Positions 27,601 through 39,600 of a DNA stretch of 42,721 bases are shown here, piece by piece (the first letter of the stretch is position 1; each line of letters starts with the position of its first letter). The stretch is from the NCBI GenBank assembly GCA_947632055.1, contig CANRNS010000008.1:1-42721 (forward strand), read 5' to 3'. The position numbers and the translations under genes were made by a program. The notes beneath the pieces were generated by a model that had not been told where the DNA came from, made no database searches, and worked only from the letters and a program-made list of their open reading frames with translations. The DNA comes from an uncultured Akkermansia sp. GTDB lineage: Bacteria > Verrucomicrobiota > Verrucomicrobiia > Verrucomicrobiales > Akkermansiaceae.

Positions 27601-30600
27601 AGCGGCGATTTTGCCGGGGCCGGGGTGGAAGTGAGCAATGGAACCCTCACCCTGAGCGGCAGAAGCATCACCATCGGCGCGGGAGGTAGCTTGGAGACGA
27701 ATTTGACGGTTTCCAACGGCACGCTGAATCTGCATGGCTCTGCGGCGATGACCGTGAACGGCGCGGCGAGCGTGACGGGCGGCGTTTTGCATGTGGAGCA
27801 GGCGTTGACCATCACCGGCGTGTTGACATTGGGCGGCGGCAGCATGGACATGGACAACCACGCCTTGACGGTGGGTGGTTTGACGGATGGCACCGCCGCC
27901 GGAACCTTCAGCGCCTTGGGAGACTTGACCATCAATGGCGCGGGCGGCTCATACAGTGGAGCGCTGAGTCTCACCAATCTGACGATGAACGGGACGGGGA
28001 CGCAGGAGCTGAGCGGCGGCGTGACGGCGAGCGGGACGACCACGGTGTCGGCGGGTACGCTCGTTCTTTCCGGCGAGGCCCAGAATAGCCTTGGCGCGCT
28101 CGCGCTGAGCTCCGGGGAAAACTCCGGGAAACTGACGCTGAACGCCGATGCGAGCGCCACGCAACTCACAGGCTCCGGCACGCTGGACGGCAGCGGTACT
28201 TTGACCATCACGGGGTCGACCGCCGAGCGAGCCTCCTTCAGCGGCATCTTGACCAACTCGAATATCACGCTGAGCGCGGGGAGCGGCACTTGGACGCAGA
28301 CTTTCTCCGGCACGAATAATGCGGGCACGGTGCAGATTAACAAGGGAATGATGGAGTTCACCACGGCTCTGACGGCGAGTAGCGTGACTGTGGGCGACGG
28401 CACACCCAGTGAGGGTGCGGCGGACAGCACGCTGAAACTTTCGGCGGACAGCTCCATCACCGGCAGCCTGGCGGTGGCCAGCGACGGCGCGGTGAGCATC
28501 GGCGATACCAAGACCCTGACGGTGCACGGGCTGAGCGGCTCGGGCAGCATTTCCGGCGGTAATCTCAAGCTGGAAGGTGAGACTGTTTCCGGCAGCTACG
28601 GTGGCGGCATCAGCAGCAACTTTGAGCTCGACGCAACAAACGGCAGCTTCGACCTGCAGGGCGAGGTGAGCGGCAACGTGACGGTGACGAACGGCGCTCT
28701 GAAACTGAGCAAGGTGGAGCACAACCTGAGCGGGCATACGGTCACGCTGACGGGCGGCTCGCTGGAACTGGCGAGCACGACTACGTTGGGACCTGTTTCC
28801 GGTGCCGGTGAACTCATCGTGAACGCGGACGTGACGGCCAACGCGGCCTGGAGTGAGCTGGGTACGCTGACGCTGAAGAGCGGCTCCTTGCAGCTGGCGG
28901 CAGGCACGTACAACATCGGAACGATTACGAAGGGAACGGACGGTTCCTCCACCCTCAAGATTACTCTTGCGAAGGATGGGGAGTCAGGCAGATGGAGCGG
29001 CACGAAGATTGTGCTCGGCACGGGCGGTTTGGGCGGCTTTAGCGTGGGCAATCAGCTCACGCTGAATGTGCAGGATCTCACCACGGAGCTTTTGAAGCTC
29101 GGAAGTGACGAAGAGAAAGGCTGGCAACTCTTCGATGTGAGTGGTTGGACCGACAGGGACACCGACAACTGGATGAACGCCATCAAGCTGGTGGATGAAT
29201 TTGTGGACTCCTACCACAGGCTGGAGATGACCAAGAACGGCTACCTCGTGCTGCACAATTTGGTGGCTGAAAACACCTTCGTGTGGGATGGCGATGGGAG
29301 TGACGACGACACCGACAGCTGGGATGCTGCAAAGACCAATTGGAAGATCAATGGAGGCAAGGACGAGGATGTCGCCTTTGCGTCGGGCGCGAACGTGTTG
29401 TTTGAGAATCCCGATACGGTCGCGAGTACGGTGGAATTGGATGCGGATGTCCAAGTCACGAACATGGACGTCACGGGCGCCTTCACCTTCCAGGATGCGG
29501 ATGAGGACGCGCACGCGGGAAGTCTGACGGTGCAGGGTACGTTGAATGTGAGCGGCACGGCGACCTTCCAGGATGAGGTGACGCTGCAGGGCAATATCAC
29601 CGGCAACGGTTCCATCGTGGTTGGACAGGGCGCGACTGTGACCATCGACACCACCCACGAGGGCGAGGAGCCGGACGCTCACCCGCTCGAGAACGGAGGC
29701 TTCACGGGGACGGTGCAGCTGGATGGAGAAAATGGCGTGCTGAAGGTAACGGGTGACGCCTCTCGTTGGGGGGCGAATCTCGCGGTCGGCGAGGACGGCG
29801 GCAGCATCACGCTGGCGAATGAGACGGACAAGCTCGGCATGAAGCTCACGGACAACGGTAATTCCGGTACGCTGACGGTGACGGACGGCGCGGGTCAGCT
29901 CACGTTGAGCGGCAGCGATGACGACGTGACGCTGGCGGTGGAGGGTCATCTGACGGTCAGTGAAGAGGGGCTGTCGGTCGGGCAACTTTCCTCGACGACT
30001 GAGACCGGCACGGTGGATGGCAATCAGTTGACCATCACCGGCACGGGCAACAGCAGTTACAGCGGCACGTTGAGCGTGGCTGAGGTGGTGGTGAGCTCCA
30101 CGGGCTCGCAGAGCTTCTCCCGCGATAGCTATACCGACACGGTGTTCACGGTGGAGAAAGAGGGTGACGCGAGCGGCACGCTTTCATTCACGAATAAGGA
30201 CGGTGGCAGCGTGACCCTGAAAGGCTTGGCGGGTGACGGAACGATTAACGACGGAGAGAGTAACGATACGCAGCTGAGTCTGAACTTCACGAATGACTTT
30301 GTCGCAACTGAAACGGACGAAAAGACCCCGATGCAGACCTTTGGCGGTGATCTGTCGGATGTCGGCAGCATCACGGTGACGCAGGGCGCACAGGGCTTCT
30401 CGGAGGCCTTCAGCGGCGGTACCTTGACGGTGGGCAATGGGACGGATGAGGATCCGGCGGGTGTGGACGCCACGCTCGTGATGGGCGGGGCGGTGACGAA
30501 CAGCACAATCAATGTGCAGTCCAACGGCAACCTCGTGCTGAATGCGGCGGGCAACGAGAGCTTGACCTTCGCCACGCTGGACGGCACGCTGACCATCGGC

Positions 30601-33600
30601 GATGCGGATCCGGGGCATGCCGCCGCGAGCTTGACGCTGAACAGTGTGACGTTGACTAGCGGCACAATCAACGGTACTGGCACGTTGAATCTCACCGGAA
30701 CCGGCAGCATCGCCAGCGCCATCACCGGCAGCCTGACAATCACCTCCACCGGCACGCAGACCCTCACCGGCAACGTGACGGCTGGAAGCATCACGGTCGA
30801 ATCCGGCTCGCTGAGCATCGGGACGTTCACAGACAACCGTGCCAGCGCCAATACCTTCACCTGCAGCGAACTGACGATTAAAGGCAGCGCAGAGATGACC
30901 ATCTACACGGGCGCCGCAAAGAATTTCAATGATACGACCGGAGATGGCTACAGCGTCAACATTGAGGGGAACGGCAAGCTCACCTTCTGCGGAGCAGATG
31001 CGGTGGACTATACGGGCAGCCGTAAATTCCCATTCGTTCACGGTGACGGCGAACTGGTGCTGAAGGATACTGGCACTTGTATCAATGAGAAAAATACCGG
31101 CGTTTTGTGCTGGTTCCTCAAGGAGATTGCTGCAACAAACTTTGTCAATGGTGATGCGGCGGATGTGACCCCTGCTCTCGCGAACTTGCGACTTTCCGGG
31201 AATTCAACCCTTGTCGTGAAAGCAGCGTCACATTTTTCCGGCAGACTGGCCAATGTCGAAAATATATGGGTGGATAGTGGTAGCACCTTCATGGTATGGG
31301 ATAACGATAACTTGGGCAAGACTGCGAATAATCGCAGCAACACTTTGCATCTTTCTGGGAATGGTTCCAAAGTTCAGCCAAGTGGTTGGGCTTTTGGCGG
31401 CAATGATGGAGTTGGTGATGCTTTCCTTAAAATGGAAGGCGCGCTGTACGCATGGGTTCTCTCGAGTCGTACCGTTGCTTGGAACATTACTGCTGAGGAG
31501 GACACTTCCATTGTTGTAACCCAGAAGGATCCGCGCAAGTTCAATAATGGCAATAATACCATAAGAGAGCTGAAGCTGACCGGTACTCTGGACGGCAACG
31601 GGCACACGATCACCAAGCGAGCCGGAGATACGTTGACGCTGGAAGGAACCTTCACCACGGCTACGGCTTTGGAAAGCAAGGGATGCCTTGATATCGAGGG
31701 CGGCACCATCAAGCTGAATTACACTGATGCTGATGCTCTGGCGAACTACGCCATCAGTTTCTCGGCAGACAGCACAGGCGTGGCGGGCTACTATGCCAAC
31801 ACGTCTCAGCGCGTGCTGGATGTCACCGCCGCGGCAACGGAGGGCTACGTGGTGAAGTACCTGGAGGGAACGGAAGGTCTGACGGCGTCCATCCAGGGTG
31901 CGGAAGGCTCCAAGCTCATCATCGACTTTAATGGGAAGGCATTTGATCAAGAGGGGGATGAGGAGATGGAGGGCGGAGCTACGGTGTATGCGGACATCAC
32001 CCGCGCTACCGATGCAAGTAGCGGATTGAGTCTCACGAAGAAGGGCAGCGGCACGCAGAAGATTGTGGGAAGCTTTGCGGGCAACACGCTGACCGTGGAG
32101 GCTGGCAAGCTGGCGCTGGATGCGTCCGGTGCAAACAAATTGATTGACGTGGCGGGTGGCATCACCGTGACCGGCGGCACCTTGGAGCTGGTCGGTGCGA
32201 CGCAGGTGGGCGGTAACGTCACGGTGTCTGCCACGGCAGGTACGGCGGCACTCGCCTTGAGCGGTGCGAGGGCGAAGACTGTGACCGGAACGCTGAGCAT
32301 CGGGAAGAATGGCAGTCTGACCACGAGCGGTGGGGCCGTGACCTTGGGCGGTGCGCTTACCGTGGCTGACGGCATGGCGGAGCTGGGCGGCGCAAGCGTG
32401 AGGCTCAACGGCGGCGCGAGCGTGACCAGCGGAGGCACACTGACGCTCAAGAGCGCATCGACCACGTTGGGCGAGGGACAGAAACTCAGCGCGAGTGGAA
32501 GCGGGAGCAGTATTGTGCTGGATTTTGGTGACGAGAATATGAGCGGCCTCAGCGTTGAGCTGGCGGATGGCGGTACGCTGGATCTGAACAGGCTGACGGG
32601 TTCTGCCAATCAGGAAATTGATCTTGTAGAATTGACCGGAACAGGAACCGGCGGCAATGTCAAGTGGGCTAGTTCGCTTGAAGAAGACGGTAAGCAGATT
32701 TTGCACGTGGGGACGCTGACGGGTTCGATGAACTTCGGAAGCGAGAGCAACCAAATGGTGAGCGGGCAGGAGCTGCACTTGCAAAACATCAAGAATGATG
32801 CAGGTGCCACCATCAGCGTGTATGCTGGCGAAGGCGCCAAGGTATACGTGGACAAAGTCATGCAGAGCAGCGGAAGTAGCAGCTTGACAGTGACGGGTGA
32901 AGGTAGTCTGCACGTGGACAACGCGCACGGCGATGGGTTCCACAAGACCGGAATGGGCGACTTCACGCTGAACAGCGTGCTGCACGTGGATGCCGGCGCC
33001 AGGCTGTACATGACTTACGAAGGTGGACTCACTTTCGCAGGAGGAATAAACGCCGATGGGAATGTGTTGGGCAGCGGTCAGCTTTCCATTTCTGCAGGAG
33101 CTATCCTGTGCTACGGGAAGGATGCCGATGGCGAGAGACTATGGTTGGATGAAGGTCTCTTCACCGGCTTGAATCACAATGAGCTCACGCTCGACCTCGC
33201 CAGTATTTGGGCGAATTTCTCTGATCAACTCTTGCTTGAAGGCGGGTTCGACCTCGGCATTGTGAGTAACGGGAAGCATACGGAGGGAGAAATTTCAGAG
33301 TTCTTTAAGGACATCATCAGGTTCGTTCGGACAGATATATCAGACGATGACTGGTGGGTGAAATGGGAGCCATACATGGAAACCGGTAGCTACCACCTGC
33401 ACCTTGGCGTGAATCATGAACTTGAGTTCACAGCATTCAGCTGGGACAACGCTTGGGGGACGATGGGTCTGTACAACGCTCCGTATTTCGATGACGGTGA
33501 AGACTCTCACGTGTGGAAAGGCATCGAAGTAAGCGGTGATGTATTCAATGGAGGAAGAGGGGAAGACAGCTTCATCGATCATTGTCTCCAGTTGAGCGAG

Positions 33601-36600
33601 AATGAAACGTACAAGGAGAACGGAAAAACCTCGATTCGGCTGACGCAGGGCGCGGCGGCAAGCAGTACGGCAACGTATGCGACTGTGTTAGGTGGACGTT
33701 TGATTGACAGCGCTGACGAATTAGTCGAACACAATGGTTTGAGCTACATCGAGTTCTTGCACAATGGAACGGCAGAGAACAACCACTTGCACATGCTGGT
33801 GGGAGGGTCGAGTTGCATAGTGCAAGATCCGACAGGGAAGGCCGTGTTCCGCGGGACGAGCCATATCCAGCTGGATTCGCAGGCAACCGATCGTCAGGAT
33901 GGCGTTGAGGGCATCGTGGATTACATCGTGGGCGGCAACCATGTGAACAACAGCACTTTCTCCTTCATTGGCGACAGTTATATCAGCGTGTTCAAGGGCA
34001 CGGTGCTGGGCGGTATTGTGGGCGGCAGCACGTTGACAAGCGGCACGAGTATGAAGGAATTTGACGCCTTCTTCGGCGACACGCACATCTTCATCTACGA
34101 TGTGCTGAGCAACGTGAATGGACAGACGCCGGGGATATCCGACGGCGCGAATGGGGATGACACGTACTTTGCGGCCGTGGTGGGCGGCAACGCCTGGGTG
34201 GATTCCTCGGGAGTCATGGAGAATCAGGATGCTGTGCTGCCGAAGTTCCGCGGCAATACGAACATCACCATTAACCTGGTGGATAAGCCGTCCAAGGGAG
34301 GAGAAGACGAACAGAAGACGGAGGTAGACGTCGCGGCTCCCGACAGTGGAACCTTTGACAAGGCGATCGTGGGCGGCAACTTCACGGCGGCAGCGGCTAC
34401 GACGGGCGAGGGTGTGCAGCGGAACGCCATGTTTACGGGCGACACGCACATCACCATTACGGCCGGGGCGGAGCACGTCTTCACCGCAGGCATCAACGGC
34501 GCGAGCCGACGTGAGGCGGGCGGCGGCGGCAGCACGACTTTCACGGGCGACACGCACATCACGATTGACGGCGGCACGTACGAGGAGGCGATTGCTGGTG
34601 GTGTGTGGTTCGAGGAACATGCGACGGGCGATCATCATCTGGACTACACCGGCGACACGCACGTCACGTTGGAGGATGGTGACTTCTTCCGCGTGGTGGG
34701 CGGTCACTACACGCTTGGAGGCGGCGGCTATGCCGAGGAGGTGACCAATGGTAGCACGAACGTGATCATCAACGGCGGAACCTTTGGCTCGCGTGATCAT
34801 GATGAGAATGGATCGATTGACCAGACTGAGATCGGCATCGTTGTCGGCAGCGATTTCTACCGTCACGACGGCGGCGACAGCAACGTGCGCACGGGTGATA
34901 CGAATGTGACGATCACGGGCGGTACGTTCAACGACATCCACATCGTGGGCGGCGACTACGCGAACTTCTCCAAGACGGAGGGGGGAAGCGATCTGGAGGG
35001 AAGCGCGGCCATCACCGGCACGACGAAGCTGACGATTGGTTCGGATGCAGAGGACGCTGAGAACGGCATCACGATCACCGGCGTGGTGGTGGGCGGCAGC
35101 TACCTGACGGATAACGGCGCGGGCGGAAGCCTGAGCGTGGGCGGGGTGGAGCTGACCATCAACGGCGGCACGATTTCCAGAGAGGAGAGCAGTGACCACG
35201 TACACAACGAGCTGGCCGTGGTGGGCGGTAACATGATCATCGACGGAGGTGACACGCACGGTGGACACAGCGTGACCGTAGAAGGGACGACGAAGCTCAC
35301 CATCAACGGCGGGAAGATCACCGGCGACATCGTGGGCGGCAGCTACCAGAGCGATCACAAGGAGGGTGAGTCGCCCAACCCGAACACGCTGAAGAGCGGA
35401 GACATCACGATTGCGCTCAACAGCGGGGAGATTACAGGCAACGTGTACGGCGGACACTACAGCGAGGTGGTGAGCCACTCCGATAGGCTGGATCTGGGTA
35501 ACATCAGCATCACTGTGGACGGTTCCAACATCACGGGCAACATTGTGGGCGGCAGCTACCGCGCGGCAAGCAAGGGTCTGGTGGACGCCAATGAGGGCGA
35601 TCAGAACAAGGGTACCATCGTCATCAAGCTGACGAGCGGGTCGCTGGAGGGCAGTGTGTACGGTGCGGGCTGGCACGAGAGCATTGCGAAGAGTGGAGCT
35701 GATGCGCTTACGTCGCAGACGAAGAGCGTGGAGGTGACCGTGGGCAGCGAGTTCGAGTTCACCGGCGGTGTGCTTTCCGGCGGCTACCGCAAGGCGGAGT
35801 ACGGCAACGAGGGCGACACGTCGGCCGTGAATACAGCTACGTTGAACGTGACGGGGGCGAATGAGAGTCTGGCGAACATGACCCTGCAGGACTTCGACGA
35901 AGTGAACGTTGCGAGCGACGTGAAGGCAGCGGGTCTCTACCTGAGCGAGGATGTGACGAGCTTCACCAAGAGCGGTGCGGGTACGTTGACCGTGGGAGGA
36001 TTCGGCTCGCTGAGCGGTGCGGTTGACACGGCTAATCACGGAACCTTCGGCGGCGCCATCGCCATCACGGGCGGACGTCTGGTGGTGAACGGGGATATGA
36101 CGCTGGGTGGTGATCTGGAGATTCATTTGGCGGATGGCATCGGGACCAACAAAGACAATGCGTATCTGGCGGGTGGCTCCATTACGCTGGATGGGGCGTT
36201 TGGTCCGGATGGTAAAAAGTTCGGCTTGACCTTCGGCGGTGAGGATGGAACAGGGACGTTGCGTCGCGGGAAGTTCTACCTCGTGAGCGGACTTACGGGT
36301 GTCGATGATGGGGATGCTGGCGGCTACTTCAATACGGAGGCGATCAAGGCATGGGTCGCTGCAGAGCAAAAGAAGGTGGAAGACAAAGGGGACGAGATCA
36401 ATTGGCATCTGAAGTTTGAGAATGGATGTCTCGTGCTCGATCTCTCGGAGAAGGTCAAGGACGAGTGGTATTGGGCTCCTCAGGAGGATCCTGAGCAGCC
36501 GGGCGACAAGTTGGTGTGGGGAGACACGGATCAGAGCAACTGGCAGGATGGTAATGAAGACCAGATAGAAGACAATGTCTCATCGGAAGAAGTGCCGGTG

Positions 36601-39600
36601 GTGCACTTCACGGATGAAAAGGACGGGCAAGTTGACGTGACAGGTCAGGCGTCCGCATCGGGTATCGTTGTGGAGAGTGGCGATCATGTCTTCGCCGATG
36701 GCGGAAATGGTAAGATTAACGTGACTGGCGAGGGCGAAAGCGACTATGCCGGCAAGTTGACGGTGGAGGGCGGATCGGCGGAGCTGCAGGTGGAGACGAA
36801 CATCAAGGATGTGGAGCTGAAGGGCGGCAAGCTGACGCTGGGCAACAACAATGCCTTGAAGATGGATGAGGAGGGTGCAAAGGTGACGCTGAGCGGCGGT
36901 ACATTGGCATTCGGCGAATACAACACCAACACGGAGACCGGTGATGGCAGTCTCTACTACGGCACGAATAATCAGGCCCTCACCGATAAGCTGGATCTGG
37001 AGGAAGGGAACACGCTCAAGATCCAAGTGGGCAAGACGTACGAGGAGTTCGCCCTGGAGAAATCCGGTGAGCCTGCTGGCGTCGCCGAGACTGGGACACC
37101 ATCTGAAGGACCTGTGGTGCAGCGCATGGACAAGCCGATCACGCTGGGTGGTCCCTCGCTGACTTCGGGATCGGGGCACGTGGTGTTCCAGGCGCTAGAG
37201 CACGGCATCGAGAAGAGCGGTCGCTTCGGGCTGACCATGGAGTGGAAGGAAGACGGTGATTCTCCTCAGACGTACGCGGGTGAGATTAATGTGCAGGAGG
37301 GTATCCTGAGCTACAACATCACTGGTGCGGCAGGCGGTGAGTACACATTCAGCGGTTCCATCACAGTGACGGAAGGCGGCGTGTTCAAGGTGAGTGCATC
37401 GGGTGGCACGGTGAAGATTAGCGGTGAACTGAAGAACGCGGCAATTGCCGGAATAATGGCTGACGAAATCAAGAGCTTGCTGGGCGATGATGCCGTGGCG
37501 CGCATTGAGATCGGCAGTACGGGTGACAGCACCGAGTATGTCATCACCGGAGGCAACGGGAACTTCGCGGGTGAGATCTCGTACCTTGGCAACGGGACGA
37601 GCAGCGTGGCGACGTTTAAGAACGCGAGAGCTCTCGGCGGAAGCAATACCGACCTGAAGCTCGGCGGACGTGCCATCGTGTTCGATACAAAGGATGCAAG
37701 CGGCGATTCGACGGAAGCCACGCTGAAGAGCATCGACGTGACCGGTACGAACCTCATCGGCGGGTACAGCATGGAGAGTTCGGAGAATAACCCGAATGAG
37801 AACATCACGCTGAAGGGAACGCTCACGGGTGATGGCGTGTTGGCGAATGCTTGGGGTGAGGACGAGGGAAGCAGCTACAAAGCCTTCCACCACACCTACG
37901 AGGGCGATTTGAGCGGGTTCGAGGGCACGATTGTGGCGGGCTTGGTAACGAGTGGCATGGAGGGCACTGAGGGAGACTCGACCTCGAGCTGGACGCTGAA
38001 ACAGAAGGTGGATGGTACGGGGGATTCTGGGATAGAGCTTGGCTTTAATCTGGCCGGTAACGGCAAGGTGACGTTGAGCGCCGTGGATGGCGATAAAAAT
38101 GCGGCAGACGTGGATTTGAGCATCACCGGCAAAATTGGTGACGATAGGTTGGGGAAGGAGCTCGATCTTGAGAACGCGGGCAGCGGCGACATCATCCTGT
38201 CCGGTCAGAACACCGCGACCGGCGCGCTGATCACAGGCAATGGTGGGGAGGAAGCGGCCACCGGCGGCTTTGTGCTGGACGGCAAGGGTGCGACCTGGGG
38301 CGGTAAGGAGCTGCAGGGCAACGGGACCTTCACGCTCAAGGAGGGTACGCTGACCAACGGCGGCAGCTTCACGAAGGGCTCCGGCAGCATCGTGGTGGAT
38401 GCCACAGGTGTGGTGAACGTGAAGGGCATGAAAGCAGATACACTCGGCGACATCACCGTGGACGGCTCGGAGGGCGGACAGCTTAAGGGCGTGAGCGGCG
38501 ATATTGAGACGAGCAAGGAGAGTAACCGCAAGGTGACGCTGAAGTTCGGGGCGAGCAACGTTGGCGCTTCTGCCAGCGATGGCGATGCGTTGATCGTCTT
38601 TGATGAGACGGGGGGCGGTTCGCTGAAGGTGACGCAGGACGGGGAGGTCGAGGGCGGCAATGTCAGCAGTGGCGTGGTGCTCGACTTCTCCACGGATGCC
38701 TTTGTTGAGGTACTCAAGGGCAATAAGGAGAATGAGCAGAATAGCTATCTGCACGTTGTGGACGGCGGTAGCCTCGGCTTTACGGAGGAAGACTTCAAGA
38801 GCCTGCTCCAGGCGCAGGATAAAGAGCACACGAGCGGCTACGGCGCTCTGCTGGATGCGCTGGGTTACACGATTACGGGTGCTATTGATGGCGACTTGAT
38901 CCTCTCCGGCTTCTCCAAGGATGTGTATTTGGTGCTGGGAGAGGGCGAGTACGGCGGTCGTGATCACACCATTGTGGTGGGTACCAACAGCAAGGACATG
39001 GAGGATTCTAAGTCTGTGGTGGTGGATGAGGGGCAGACGCTCACGCTTACCTTCACGGAAGGGACAGGTAAAGATGGTGCCAATGACACGGATGTGACCC
39101 TGAACAATCTCGTCGGGTTGGAGGGTTCGACGCTGGATGTGAAGAAAGAGGAGGGCAAGCTGACTGGTGAGGATGTCACGGTGACCTTCAAGAACGAGCT
39201 TGTTGTGGAGGATTTGCTGGACGGCACGGGCTGGAACAAGGGGCAGGTGACGGACGGCGACCACACGGTGCATGGCGAGGGTAAGGATGAAGTGGCGGAC
39301 GGCTTCAATGTGCGCGGTTTGGACACGACCTTTGAAGGCACGGTGAAAGGCGGGGAGGGTGTGAACTTCGACAAGACGGGCGACGGCCAGCTGACGCTCG
39401 GCAGCGCGAAGAGCGGGAAGGGCGGCATCCATGCTGAGGGCGACTTGACGATCAAAGATGGCGGCGTCACTGTACAGGGCAATGCCGAGGGCGGCAATAG
39501 CTTGGATGAGCTGAAGTTCGCCTACGATGAGAGCACGAAGCCGGACGGGACGGGCGACGAGTTGGATGACAACACGGGTCTGACCCTCAAGAACGGCGCG

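Larger units (their letters stand above)
33436..36465 (+). other. Passenger cassette 12 (residues 10993-12002), carrying the VGG array
   Basis: It opens with the divergent junction FSWDNAWGTMGLYN. Most of it is the GDTHITI/VGG repeat array, a repeat type different from every preceding cassette. It returns to normal beta-helix repeats after about 35,820 and closes with FYLVSGLTGVDDG...INWHLKFENGCLVLDL. Confidence 0.6.

Noticed and set aside
2650..36600. Separate genes fused by missed stops or assembly error at the tryptophan junctions
   Set aside because: The frame is continuous through all twelve junctions, no internal signal peptide or barrel is present, and cassette order is consistent with one secreted protein. 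Misassembly of repeats cannot be fully excluded from sequence alone.
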